A stretch of DNA of 64,000 nucleotides from Massospora cicadina. Taxonomy: Eukaryota; Entomophthoromycota; Entomophthoromycetes; Entomophthorales; Entomophthoraceae. Positions 11,260-22,839 of this stretch are shown in pieces. The stretch's first letter is position 1. Each line of letters begins with the position of its first letter. The translations under genes were made by a program, and so were the position numbers. The stretch covers positions 1 through 64,000 of the forward strand of contig JAKSZP010012181.1 in the NCBI GenBank assembly GCA_022478985.1. The letters run 5' to 3'. The notes below the pieces were generated by a model that made no database searches, was not told the DNA's origin, and saw nothing but the letters and a program-made list of their open reading frames with translations.

Positions 11260-12110
11260 AAGAAGTTAAAGAAACAAGCTGAGCGGACCCAAATTGAGGA
11301 TAGATTGTTGTACAAACAGGTCAGCGCCTCTTAATTGCCTTATGTCCATCCGTTGGACAGGAAAGAGATCACTTTGGAGGGCCACTAAATGATAGGCCAT
11401 GGTGCTGTCAAGTAAAACCATCAATGGTTGTAAGTGCGATGTAACTTGGAGGAGATGATTGAGATGAATTAAAATGTCCTTGACTTCTGTCTCATATGTG
11501 TTAGCCAGAAGCCTCCCAATCCACCATCTCAACATCAGGCTGGTCCTATCACCCCATTTGATATGGTCAGCATTGACTTTGTCACTCCACTACCTATGGT
11601 GATGTACGGCCACTGATATATCATACTGGTGGTTGACCATTTTATCAAATGAGTCGAGGCCATCTTTATTACCTCACCCACTTCCAAAGCAACTGCCTCA
11701 TTTTTACTTATACAGGTCTTCACCCGTCATTGTAGCCCAAAGGTACTACAGTCTGACAATGGCACCAAATTCATCTCCCAAGTAATCGTTGACCTCAATA
11801 CCATGATGGGCGCTAACCTCTCTTTCACTGCTCCATATCACCATGCAACCAATGGAGCAGTGGAATGAGAAAATGGGACACACGTTGCCATCCTCCACAA
11901 GTTGGCTTACTATGACCCAGGCCGGTGTGATAAATAACTCCCAGCAGCTCTATTGGCATACCGCATGAGTTATTATCATGTGATCCACATGTCGTTATTT
12001 TGAGCTCTATATGGGCAAGAGTCAATCTTATCTTAGCATTCAACCCATACTGGAGACCTCTATGCCAAACACCAATGAGCTTACTATGCAAAGGCTGGTG
12101 GATGAACTAC
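11260..12110 (+). pseudogene. Gy3 integrase remnant
   Basis: The rve core is visible: FDMVSIDFVTPLP (first Asp), LQSDNGTKFISQV (second Asp) and YHHATNGAVE (Glu). It is followed by LPAALLAYRMSYYHV. At least four in-frame stops interrupt it. The N-terminal HHCC finger is too degraded to read. No chromodomain is visible between the core and the 3' LTR at 12411. Confidence 0.72.
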
Positions 12111-12652
12111 TTTGCCTACAAGCACTAGATGCTAAGTCAATGGGGCACATCATTCAAAAAAGGCAGATAGAAGAAATGCCTACAAGACATCCTGCCTTAG
12201 TACCAGCTAGGGAATCTAGTGTAATTCTATCATCACCAGCCAGTGTGTTAGGTGCACAAACTTCATATGTTGTGATCAGGGCCAAATAGTTTAATATTTT
12301 TTGAGGGCTAGAGTACTCCATCACCTCTGTCAAGTAGGGCTCCATCATAAATTGAGTCCATGATAGTTCCTTCACTACAATGTCACTATCAGCAATATCT
12401 TAAAAGGGGAAGTTATGGGCTTAATTGGTTTCATGATAAATTGAATAAAAATTGAATGGCGATACTCTGAAATCTGTTCCAGGAAATACTATCATAGCAG
12501 AACTTACCGAATTCTCCATGGGCCCTTTATCCAAAAATAAGGTGACAAAGGCTCAAACTTATCTTAAATCCTTAGAGGTAATTTATAAAGTTCTTACCAG
12601 TCAGGTATCGTCATAACCAGCCAAACCATAAGGAATGATTATGCCTCACTGA

Positions 12653-13900
12653 CATTTGCCACGATTATCATATATTTATAATAAAAATTGCTTTGTCAAT
12701 TCCCCCACGCCATCATTCCCTCTTCCCCAAACCACCCATTCTGTGCCTGTGTCAAGGGCGGGCGGACCATCTGACCATCCTGCTTTGAGTTAAATCACTT
12801 CAAGCGTAAATGACCCTACTTGATGCTTCTGCCAGACCTGCGTTGTCTCCATCTGGCCCCCAAGGGGCCACACACCCAATTGCCTTTCCAGTAGGGGGTA
12901 AAATCCTTCCTCCTCCCCCAAAGCCTGCTGCCACTACAGTGCCAGAAACTGCCAATCAGCCCCCTCCTTAGTCCAGTGCCACCTGCGCCTCAACAAATTA
13001 GGAATCAGCTTGGACAACAGTTTATTGCCACGTTATTCTTGTTTTTGCCAGACACAGCCCATAAATTCACCAACCCAATTTCCAATATGACTTGAATTCA
13101 TGGACTTCATTGGATGAAACTGATGAAATGGGCAATGTAATTGAAGACTCAAATACCTAAATTGAAGAATTTATATAGGTACAGCACCCCATTCAGATCC
13201 CTCAGCGTTTTTACTCCCCATAACCAAACGCCTCTGTGTTCCGCTCTGACCACCAGCTCGCTGTTTCTGCAGCTGAAATCCCAGATAACACTAACATCCA
13301 TGAGGTAACTGACTCGTCTGTAGCATTACTTTCCAAGGGTCTCCCTCCTCCCATTATTGCTCTGACCATAGCCCCGCAGGGCAAACGTGACATCCTAAAC
13401 CTCCACAAACACGAAAATTCCACCATCCAGAAAGATGCTATTGCTTTTCAGGCCAAGACAAAACCACCCGCGCCATTGTAGCTTTATTATCCTAGCTTCC
13501 TTCCATCCGCCTTCATGTGGAAAACTGCTTTTTTAAATACCTAGGTGCAATTTTTGATGCAGATAATTTTGATGACCAGCTGGCCATCAGCCAACTCACT
13601 CCTCATGTTGCTGATCACCCCACACCATTGCTCTCTGCCTTGGCCTGCACACTTGCCTTTGATATGGAATCCAATACTAAGGATGAGCCACCTAATACCC
13701 TTCCCCTTCCACCATGGTGGGTTAAGCGACTCATCACTGTCCCACCTGGTTATTTGTATTCTCGTTTGGTCATGTTTCACCTGCTCTTTTTGGGCGGTCA
13801 ATCATTCTGTTTGGGTAGGTCTGTTCATTTGTTTTTTTTACTCTTTGAGCTTTGGTAATGTCCATCCCCTGGTCAGCGTACCTTAAATAAATCAAATTAA
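12653..13900 (+). mobile_element. N1: ORF1-only LINE derivative with LINE-A tail
   Basis: The element is flanked by the exact 15-bp duplication ATTATGCCTCACTGA (12638-12652 and 13901-13915), inside the Gy3 3' LTR. It is 1.25 kb and ends with GTCCATCCCCTGGTCAGC then ACCTTAAATAAAT, the LINE-A 3' terminus. No endonuclease or RT is present. The 5' end lacks the usual LINE start, so it is probably 5'-truncated. Confidence 0.72.
12960..13858 (+). pseudogene. N1 ORF1-like protein remnant
   Basis: Frames at 13236-13481 and 13517-13858 carry SDHQLAVSAAEIP and QLAISQLTPHVADHPTPLLSALACTL, followed by NTKDEPPNTLPLPPWW. The same order occurs in N2 on the minus strand (SDHKLAEAAV; HPADAPISLLSTL; NPEDDDNNPTDPPP), and the central block occurs in N3. 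I do not recognise the domain. In N2 it follows RRM-like and CCHC-like sequence, so it is probably the C-terminus of an ORF1 protein. Confidence 0.5.
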
Positions 13901-14169
13901 ATTATGCCTCACTGAATCCTATGCATTCCGCCATTTAACTCTGGTAACTCAGATATTCAATTCGACCCTGAACCTCAAATAACTCTTATTAATAACTCTA
14001 ACTCTGAGAAAAAAGGGACATCATTTTTCCTAAATTTTTGTCTAGTAAATACTAGTGATCTTTCTGTTTATTTTATTTATTGCGGGGAAGGCTGACCATG
14101 GGACGGACACTTCCAAATATGACCTAAAAGAGACAAAACTTAGTAACAGGGAAGACACCCCAGAGAAGC

Positions 14170-17100
14170 GATGCTATCTCTTGTTGCCAGCGGGAACGCC
14201 ACTTATGGGGAGGGGAGGGAACGTGTGAAGGGGCCGTAGCCTCAATTGAACACGTGTGGAGGAAGGGGTCTGATTTGATGAACCAAACTGGGAACCAGGA
14301 GGAGACCAGCTGTCAGCGACGCGGTGGGAGGTATCCAAACATCCACACTTGAGAGTGGTCCACCAAATGAGATCAGAATCTGTGGACAGCTTCTGGGAGG
14401 GTGGGGGTGGAGCCTGCAATGGCATCCGAGACAATTGTGTGGATAGTCCACATGGCGATTGCAACCACCAGATCATGGAGGGAGAGTGGAAGGGGGAGGC
14501 CATTGATAGAGCAAACATATCTATTGACAGACTGAAGGGATGTGTTTGATCCTGGCCCAGCAGTCGTTGAACTTCGCGCCATATCACTTTAGAGGTAAGA
14601 CACTTCTCCAGGCGGTGGAACAGCGTTCCATATTGGCCACACACGTGCAGGATGAGTGCAAAGCGTTAGAGCGCTCAGCTGTATGATACACCCGCCTCAG
14701 GCAGCGCCACACATGGGAGCGTATTTGAGGCTGCAACAGAGGATGGTGAGCGTATTTCCAGATAGTTTTTTGGGTCTCAATGGAGTATGGGATGTCCATC
14801 ATGTCCAGGTAGTCCACCCTGGATAGGACATGGGGCCTTGTGAGGATCACGCCATCTTGGATGGGTAGCCCCAGTACCTCTTGTGTGAACTGAGGAGAGG
14901 GGCGGCCTCTTCAGGTTGTATGTCCACTAATATAAATTCTCCACTCAGCACTCCGCATGGAGAGAAGGATTCGTTTGTAGTGAGTTTTGGTACCGTGAGG
15001 GCCTGTAGCAGATGGGTGTGAAGCCAGGTATTTCATCAAGGAGTGGGGGTTCAAAGGATTTTTGTGGCCTAATGCGTGTGAGAAGTTGGAGCAGGCCACG
15101 CGGGGCCAGTGTTGGGAGGGGAGCGTAAGGGCAGTGACGGCCGCTATCCAGGTACCCAAGATCTTGGCAGCATGGGCTCTGAAGTTGAGCAGACCCATGC
15201 CACCTTGATGATATGGGCCAAACATGACCTCTAGCCATACTGGTGGAGGGCAGCCTGACCAAAGCCATCCTTGCAGCAGGGCATACAAGGATTTGAAGAA
15301 GCTTGGGGAGAAGGGGATGGCGTGGGCTCCAAACCAAACTTTGGAGAGGAGCATATAGTTGGCTTAAACAACCCTGCCAGTAAGGGAAGTAGGGTGGGCT
15401 CTGAGAGAGGCGATGCGCTTTGTCACGTTGTCTAGAATATGACTCTCCAATACTGCTGATTCGTATCCACCTGCCTCCACCCACACGCCCAGATGGCAGA
15501 CTGGCCCTATGGTAGGGCATGGCACGAAGGGGAGCACCAGTGGGGCGGTGTGGGGTGAGCAGGGAGGGCGAGCATGTGTGCAAGCAGATGGGCCAGGCTG
15601 GGAGCTAGTTGCTGGGGCCCAGCAGTTTTGAGACTGACCAAGGAGGATAATTTCGGTTTTAGAAGCGTTCAGTGCCGCGTTACTTACCCGGGAATACTCC
15701 TGGATGATAGCTTCTAGTGCGCGTGCATCTTGATTATTAGACACCCCGACCACACAATCATCTGCAAACGCCGTCTTCTTGACTGGGGCTTAGCCTGGCG
15801 CATGAACCCCAGTGTGTTGGGCATTCACATTTCGAAGTAGTGGGTCAAGGCTGAAGTTGTATTTAGTGGGCTAAGGGGGTCCCCTTGTCGCAAGCCCCTT
15901 TGAGGGCGGACTACTTCCGTTAGGAAGCCAGGGCCACGCACTGCCATTGTTGCAGATTCCGTGAGCAGCATTACCCAGTTGATGAAGCGAGGGGTAGGCG
16001 GAAATGATGGAGGCAGGCCCTGAGATATTCGCAGTTTACTCTATCATAGGCCTTCTGTTGGTCCAAGAATACAAGTGCCCCAGAGGCTGTGGACTGACAT
16101 GCATTAGCCACAGAGTGCATGTTATCCCAAATCGACCTTCTGGGTATGAAACCAAATTGTTCTGGGGAGATGGTGGCAGATGCTACAGTTTAAACGGTTA
16201 GACATGATTTTTGTTAAAACTTTAGTGTCTGTGTTAGTTAAAGAGATGAGGCGCCAGTTGGCTAAGTCTAGCTTATCCCCTTTCTTGAAGAGTGTGATGG
16301 TAAAGGCCTCATGTCCTCCTGGTAGGAGGCGCGTTTCTAACAGGCTTTGGTTAAGTGAGGCGAGCAGCAATGGGGATATATATTTGAAATACTTTTTGTA
16401 GAATTCATATGGAATGCCATCTGGGCCTGGGCATTTCCAGTTTGGTGCACTGCGGATGGCTGTCCATAATTTGTTTGGAGTAATCAAATCCATTATTTCC
16501 AGGTATCAAGAAATGGTGCAGATGTTGGCTTAGTCAAGAAATTCTGCCACTTTGGCCAGCTGAATTGGATCATATTGGTATAACTTTACGTAATACTTCT
16601 GTGTCTCAATTGCCACTTCAGCTGGCGTATTTGCAATGGAATCATCCGATTGTCATACCTGTGTGCAGGCCACACTCTGACGTGGTGCAAATTTTTTTTT
16701 GAAAAAATATGCAGTGTACTTGTCACCCTTTGTGATGCGTTTGGCCCTGTACTTAACACAACCCAATATTTGTGTTGCCTTTCAAGTGCGTTGAGGTGGG
16801 CGGCTGCCTCTGCCCGCTTCCAACCCCATGCAGGGCTATATCCTGTAGCTGGGATGTTGGACTCCAGGTGTACCAACTCTGCCAGGGCGCGCGAAATGAT
16901 GGCTGATGTGGCTCATGAGCGTCAGGAGGAGAGGTGGTGAGAGTGGCGGATGGTATCCTTTTTGAAGGCTGACCATGTGGAAATTGGGTCCACACAAAAC
17001 GGTGTAACAAACTTTTTTGCTAAAGTTGCTGATTCCACCCAAGTGGAAAATCCTGGTGACACGAGTTTGGGGGGGGCGGAGCTTGCACCAATGTGGGGCC

Positions 17101-17870
17101 TTAGCCACTGTGGTGGGTAGGTGGTAGATTATTGAGACCAGTCAGTGGTCAGAGAATTCCATTTTTGTTGTCTTGAAGTGGGAAATGTGGGGTTGGAATT
17201 TCGCCAGCGTAGGGATAAGGTCGATGCAGGACATGGACCTTAATTAGCCAATGTGGACATGGGGGCGCATCATGTTTTTGAGCGGCAGGGCATGCCGCAG
17301 CAGCGCATCCATTAACCTTAGGGTGGCCTTTAGAACGCGCAGTTTTACGGGACCCTGGGGGGTGTGGGAGGAGGAGGGCCACCAGTCCGTTGGTGTGTTT
17401 AACCAACAGTTCATGTTGATGATTATGAAAGGGTCTGGGGGTAGCGGGGGATTTGACTGACAAGAAAAATTTCCAACACTCTCGTGCACCATTTGGGGCA
17501 TAAATGTTGATGATAGCGTGCACCACATTGGCCCACGAGAAGGTGACAACAAGGACTCAGCCATTGAGGAAGGATTCCAACAATAAAAATTTAAAAAAAT
17601 AGTTTTTCTGAACTAGCACCCCACAGTGCTCTGACCAAAAGGATAGGGATGAGAGGAGCATGGTTTTCCAAGCCTCCTCAGAACCTCGTGGACAGGGGGA
17701 CTCCTGGATGGCCAGGATATCCACGGGTAAAGTTTGTTGTAAAAAACTCAGTTTCCTAGCCCAGGATGGTGAGGCCTTGAGTCCAGCGATATTCAATGTC
17801 CCTAAAGTGAAGGTTTCCCCTTTGCACCTTAGGTGCAAGGGGTGGGCACCCAGGCCCACTAGCCTCCTCT
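14170..17870 (-). pseudogene. LINE A1 ORF2 (endonuclease, RT, zinc finger)
   Basis: ORF2 nicks the target and reverse transcribes the element RNA in place. The AP-type endonuclease lies at about 17150-17860 (TLNIAGLKA; VDILAIQES). RT follows at about 15360-16500 (KCPGPDGIPYEFY; KKGDKLDLANWRLISL; TGVSNN after the active-site region). The thumb/connection region is at 14911-15753 and a C-terminal zinc finger at 14584-14700 (WRCLRRVYHTAERSNALHSS, then Cys/His). Nothing resembling RNase H was seen. There are many frameshifts, fewer than in Gy3. Confidence 0.82.
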
Positions 17871-18079
17871 ATATCCCCATGGGCCTTCACAGCAGTGCAG
17901 GTGTTTGCAGCAACGCTATCAGTATTTTTGTTAATTTTTGCAGAAAGGTTTGAGTTGTCTTTTGCCTTTGCTTTTTGTTTCCCCAACGTAGGACAAATTT
18001 TTTGCGGTGCGGATGAGTTTGGTGCACCATTGAGTGGGTCAAAATTTTTTTATCAGGTAGGTTAAAGGCCAAGTCAGTT

Positions 18080-19240
18080 TTGACCAGAGCTTAGTTGCAA
18101 AGATCAGGAGAATTTGAGTCACCCATCGGATCTTCACATTGGGTGGCCCAATTGGTATGGGCTTCCCAATCTGATTGGTTGATGGATTCCTGAGTTTCTT
18201 CCATTGCGAAGGTTTCAATGTCCTCCTGGCGTTGGGAGTGTGGGATAGCGGTGGTGGCTTTGGACGCTTCCTTAGCCGCAGCCCTGCGGGCCTGCTTGGC
18301 CTTCTTCCGCTCTTGAAGGGAGATGGGCTTTACCAGTAGGTAGCAGCCTTGTGCTCCCCACGGGAAAGCCTCTTTGATGCTTGCAGTTGGTTCGTAGTGC
18401 GCCTCTCTGCTGGCCATGGCTGCTGAGGGGTGCTCTTGGAATGTGACACCCTCCTTGGTGGGGCATTTGTGTGCCTTATGGCCAAACGCATCACAGTGGA
18501 TGCAAAGGGGGCGCGCTGTCCACGGTCACCTGGAATGGGTGGGTGGTATGCCCTGCGATATCAATAAAAGTGGAGTGTGGGATCTGGGTTAGGTCCTTCG
18601 CCATCTCCTCAGTTAGGGTCAGACCTGCGATGGCTTTGCTGGTGCACAGGTGTGGTATCAGTGTAAAACGTTGCATTTCAAAAGATTGTATTTTGCTGTA
18701 GATGGTGAGACCATCTTTCAGGTGTTGTTCCAAAATGTCACGTTTTACCGTAGTAGGCAAAAAGTCAAACGTGAGGAAAATTTGGTTGGATTTCGTCCAT
18801 CTGGTGCATTTGGTTTTGATGAACTATTGCCCTTTGGGGAGGTCGATCACTACGTGCACTGCAGCAGCCTCATCTGCTGCTTCCTTGTTTTTGAAACCTA
18901 GGTCCAGCCAACCGCATGACATGGAGTGAGGTGCAACATACACTGCAGTCAGCAAAAAGTTGTGCACATCCTCACAAATTTTTCCCATAGAGCTGTTTGC
19001 TGGATATCCAGAAACACGCGGACTCCATATTCCACCAACAAAAGTGGCTGGGAGTGCGGCGTGTTGATTTACTGGTTGCATCGTGCTTGCCAAGCGAGGA
19101 TTTCTGGGGAAATAGTGACCACAAGTTTTTTTAAAAAAATTTCTATTTTGCTGGTTTCTCTGGGGCGTTTTTGAACGTTGGAGGCTGTGGGCCTTCCACC
19201 TACTCTTCTTACCTTACTTGCCCAACTGCTCCCTGACATG
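18080..19240 (-). pseudogene. LINE A1 ORF1 (RRM-like, CCHC)
   Basis: The start near 19240 corresponds to the MSxSSWA start of A4. Fragments give FVGGIWSPRVSGYP, then CGWLDLGFKNKEAADEAAAV (an RRM-like RNP region) and TTVKRDILEQHLKDG. A CCHC knuckle near 18460-18505 follows (DAFGHKAH between Cys residues). The Lys/Arg/Ala-rich C-terminus (18091-18417) includes QERKKAKQARRAAAKEA, probably an RNA-contacting tail. Several frameshifts break it. Confidence 0.78.
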
Positions 19241-19508
19241 GGCGCAGACTAATTTCCTCTGTGAGATTATCAAACTAGATTCAGACTTGAATTGAATAGG
19301 TTGCAAAAGTGATTGCAACGAGAGAGAAAAGTATGTGATCTTTCTGTTTATATTAACAGTGATTTGCCTTAGAATCACCTAAACTGTCAAGAGATTACCC
19401 TAGGGATGTAAAAGTCTGCTAGGTGATTAAGCTGAGCTACTAGCAACTTATAATTGCATAGCCTTTGAAGGACCTGGCCTTTAAAAATTAACAAAATTAA
19501 ACTTAACA

Positions 19509-20815
19509 CTGCTTTTATACAGCACAGCTAAAGAAATCATCTGCAAAAAGCACTTTTTTAGGTCAAAAAATAAAACCCTTTTTTTAAATTTCATCTATAG
19601 GTCTTCTACTTTTAAAGTCTAAAGTTTTTAAAGTATTAAAACTCTAAATACACGTGTTAATTGAGTATGTTCTCCTAAGGTTTTGTTCATAGTTTCTTAT
19701 AAGAGTTATAAGGATTACTACATAAAAGAAAGCTCAGGTTCCAATAATAGCATTTTGGCGCCTACATTTACAGCATTAATATACATAGAACTAATGGTTA
19801 TATTATCTTTGAAAAGTTATGAAGGAATAAAGTAAGAGAATATGGGAAATAATCCTATATTTGGTGTAAACTACTACTGATTGAGGCCAAGCTGATACTA
19901 CCAGGGGTGCATATATCATTACTACCTGCAGAAACGTTTCTAGGCTCCTATGTAGGACTCATGATTAGTAACAAAAACTATAATCTATAAAAAGTAAAAG
20001 CTATAATTTATATAGCTAATATATTAAAGAGCTAGATAATTAAACACCTTATCATTAGCAGTGAAATATGTATATGTCATGGTTAAATGACATAATAGTA
20101 GGGACAAATTCTAAAAATAAGGCAGAGCATGAAGAGGCCAAGTGGGACAAGATAATGAACCTTCCTGACATAAAGCACACTATGGACAAATACTGGATAA
20201 GAGCAAAATATGCCCAAATCGTTTCTGGGGGTGAACGTGATGGACATGGGGCGTTACATCCACAAACTTGCGTGCACCAGTTATCTAATAAATGAGTATA
20301 GCACATTAAATTTGCTAGTGAATTGGGGCTTTACATCCCTTTCAGTTTACCATATTTCCAAATCTTGCAAAATCCAAATGCAGTCATTCACCCAAGTGCG
20401 AGCATACTCAATCTATATACATAAAAAATTTGTTTTATGCTTATTGATTATATTGGGCAAAGTGCATCACATAATAGAAAATGTACACCATTCTTTACAA
20501 TTAGTGTTTTGCGAGCAGCCTTCTTTTTTGGTTGATTGGTTTTACAAAAGCTACGTTTTTTAAATTTCCATATGGTCTCTTGGTCTGACTCTTTGCAGAT
20601 CACCTCTAGGAGGTTTCTACCAATATAGGTAATTATATATTGTCTAAAGTAACGATGTATTCCTGTGCACAACTGGGAAAGCCTGTTCCCCTCCAGATCA
20701 AGGCGCCAAAGCACCCCACACTAATTTGATTTGGTTATAGACTCCTCCCTGGGTGCAACCAAGTTTTGGCATTTTTAGGACATTTGGTTACTTATACAAC
20801 TTTTATACACCATGT
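19509..20815. other. AT-rich intervening DNA
   Basis: Apart from the X1 remnant at 20055-20310 I see no gene, LTR pair or LINE boundary here. A minus-strand frame at 20448-20714 has a Lys-rich stretch but no recognisable family and no supporting context. Confidence 0.45.
20055..20310 (+). pseudogene. X1: unidentified repeated protein remnant
   Basis: The frame contains LNDIIVGTNSKNKAEHEEAKW, then LPDIKHTMDKYWIRAKYAQI. A diverged relative lies at 27720-27925 (LHDIIEGIDRKDKAGCHKAKK, then LPDLKHTLD, WVKKKYSQV). Two independently decayed copies show a real coding repeat rather than a chance frame. I do not recognise the family. The X2 context, just after an LTR-like promoter, suggests a gag-type protein. 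Confidence 0.45.
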
Positions 20816-20817
20816 TA

Positions 20818-21358
20818 CACAGTGCATTCAGAAAGTTCCAGGACTAACGTTATAGAGACACAATTTTACAAATAAATAAACTTTCTTTTATCATAATTTA
20901 ACATACAACCTTTCCCTCTCTATACATGTTTATATTACTAAAACAAATGTTAAAAGGTATGCACATAGTTCCTACTTTGTATAACCATGTTTAAACCAGC
21001 TGTCACATTCTTCTGAATTGTCTCTACTTTATCAAAAGGATGAACCTTTTGTGCCACCTTCAGAATATAATTATCCACCCTATGCACCAGATTTGGCTCT
21101 GTCTGACTTCTTTCTGTTCTCTAATCTGAAGGTGGCACTGAAGGTTCATCCTTTTGATAAAGTAGAGACAATTCAGAAGAATGTGACAGCTGGTTTAAAC
21201 ATGGTTTTACAAAATAGGAACTATGTGCATACCTATTAACAATTGTTTTAGCAATATAAACATGTATAGAGAGGGAAAGGTTGTATGTTAAATTATGATA
21301 AAAGAAAGTTTATTTATTTGTAAAGTTGTGTCTTTATAACATTTTTCCTGGAGCTTTT
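20818..21358. repeat. Long inverted repeat of the mariner-type element
   Basis: The left arm, 20818-21063, is the reverse complement of 21126-21358, continued at 26598-26610 after the LINE. Few mismatches are visible. A 62-bp spacer lies between the arms. A transcript would fold into a hairpin of over 200 bp. Confidence 0.82.
21066..21239 (+). pseudogene. Mariner transposase C-terminal fragment
   Basis: The frame contains YPPYAPDLALSDFFLFSNLK, matching the PYSPDLxPSDxxLF motif around the third catalytic Asp of mariner DD34D transposases. The C-terminal helix follows, with FDKVETIQKNV and LQNRNYVHTY, then a stop. The first two catalytic Asp residues are absent. Only about 58 codons of family sequence remain. 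Confidence 0.82.
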
Positions 21359-21432
21359 CTTTCTCATAACAATCACTTTAGTTACTATGATTTGATTCAA
21401 ACAGCAAATTTGGATAATCACACACAGGAAAG

Positions 21433-22670
21433 ATGGGCGACTTTAATAACAAAAATAATACAACATGGGCGAGCGTCGCAGCATGAGTGGTGCACTTAAC
21501 AGTGCAACTAAGGGCAAGAAACGCCCTGGAGGGGGACCAGGAACCCAATCCATAAAAAAATCGCAAACTCAGACACTGTCTGGGTTTATGGTATTTACTG
21601 TAAAGCATGCGCAATACATGTACATTCATTTCAACCAACCTTTGTCAAAGGTGGAACGTGGGATCAGACTCTTCCTTGGGGATGAGTCACCAACCCTGTG
21701 GGAGAAAACATGTGAAGCACAGCCTTCACTTTTCCCTCACGCGGTGTACATAGCCACCAACAACATGGGCCACGGCTGGATCAATATTGGTTTTGAAACA
21801 GCCGATGAAGCTGATGCCGCAGCAAAAATCTATGTGGAAATTGCCCTCCCTGAGGGCAAAAAAATTGTGCGCACCACGCGCACCAGATGGAACAAAGCGA
21901 AAACTTTGTTCATCTCCTTTGACTCGCTCCCCACCAACCTTCCTCATAAGGTAATTGAGGAGGAGCTCCGCAAAGGTCTTGTGGCCTACAGAGAAATCCA
22001 ACAACTTGAATTACAGCGATTTCGCTTAATGCCCAACCTGTGCATGGGCAAAGCTATCGCTGTAATCAACCCCTTCCCAGAAGTGGAAGAGGATTTATCC
22101 AGAATTCCCCGCGCAACAGAATTTCACTTTGCATATGGGGGCCAGTCGGCTGCATTCTGAGTTACACTGGAACGCGCACAACCCATTTGCAACCACTGTG
22201 GCTCACTGGGCCACAAGGAACATGCATGCCCTGTAAAAGAGGGCTTAATGGAAAATGATTTTTGTGAAGAAGCTATGGACGAAGATAATGAAAAATTCGC
22301 CAAAATGACTGATGGCCACCACCCATTCCGCTGAGGCGAAGATGGACTATACTCCATCGTGGACCCAGTTACAAGTAAACAGCATAAAGCAGCACAAAAA
22401 TCCCGCAAGAGAGCAGCGGCTGAAGCGGCAGCACACACAGAATCCGCCATTAACCACGGACAAACTCAGGAGGATATTTTGGATATTCAATGAACCAACC
22501 AATCAGAACAATATGCCCAGGTCAAAAATTTTCACAGTAACCAGACTAAGCCACAAAGCGTCATCAGTCATGCACATACTGAGGAACAATGCAACCGCAA
22601 TTTGGGTGAAAATGCGGTGCACAATGCCTAAAGTTGAACCTCAAAAATATAAAATTTAATTAACAACCTG
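21433..22670 (+). pseudogene. LINE A2 ORF1 (RRM-like, CCHC)
   Basis: An ATG at 21433 gives an N-terminus with WASVA, as in other LINEs, but a frameshift follows and the longest frame is 21465-22160. That frame has GHGWINIGFETADEADAAAK (RNP-like strand of an RRM) and LRKGLVAYREIQQLELQRF. The CCHC knuckle lies in another frame near 22180-22235 (CNHCGSLGHKEHAC). A Lys/Arg/Ala-rich segment follows (KSRKRAAAEAAAH). LINE-F (63243 onward) is its closest relative here. Confidence 0.8.
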
Positions 22671-22839
22671 AATCAAATCAACATGAGACCTGTGCAGGAA
22701 AAGTTGACGCAAATGCAAAAAACCGCAATTCCTTGAATCATTGGGTCAGATCAAGGGAACCAACAATGGCAGTGAAAGAGTTGGAGTACAGATGCGGAGC
22801 ATGGCCAAAATGAGCTGCGGTGGGATAGGACCAGAGGGT

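Larger units (their letters stand above)
14072..19334 (-). mobile_element. LINE A1: full-length non-LTR retrotransposon
   Basis: This 5.26-kb element inserted into the Gy3 3' LTR, flanked by the exact 17-bp duplication GTGATCTTTCTGTTTAT (14055-14071 and 19335-19351). On the minus strand it starts with a pyrimidine-rich stretch and ATCACTTTTGCAA, has ORF1 then ORF2, and ends with GTCCCATGGTCAGCCTTCC and an AATAAA-like tail without long poly(A). A3 and A4 are close relatives. Confidence 0.88.
6527..19508 (+). mobile_element. Gy3: decayed Ty3/gypsy element with nested insertions
   Basis: LTR sequence at 6527-7230 recurs at 12411-12652, 13916-14071 and 19352-19508. Between them lie gag, protease, RT, RNase H and integrase remnants in Ty3 order. 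Without insertions the two LTRs are each about 550 bp. The 5' LTR holds a SINE, the RT holds N3, and the 3' LTR holds N1 and LINE A1. Stops and frameshifts occur every 100-200 bp, so this is one of the oldest elements here. A possible imperfect 5-bp duplication (CTGAA/CTGCT) flanks it. Confidence 0.82.
12411..19508 (+). repeat. Gy3 3' LTR, in three pieces
   Basis: LTR pieces occur at 12411-12652, 13916-14071 and 19352-19508. They join into a roughly 555-bp LTR collinear with the 5' LTR once N1 and LINE A1, with their target duplications, are removed. The final piece keeps AAGAGATTACCCTAGGGA and ends TTAACA. Confidence 0.75.

Noticed and set aside
20448..20714. Minus-strand 88-codon frame with a Lys-rich stretch resembling a nuclear localisation signal
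   Set aside because: No family match, no partner copy and no regulatory context; AT-rich DNA produces such frames by chance.
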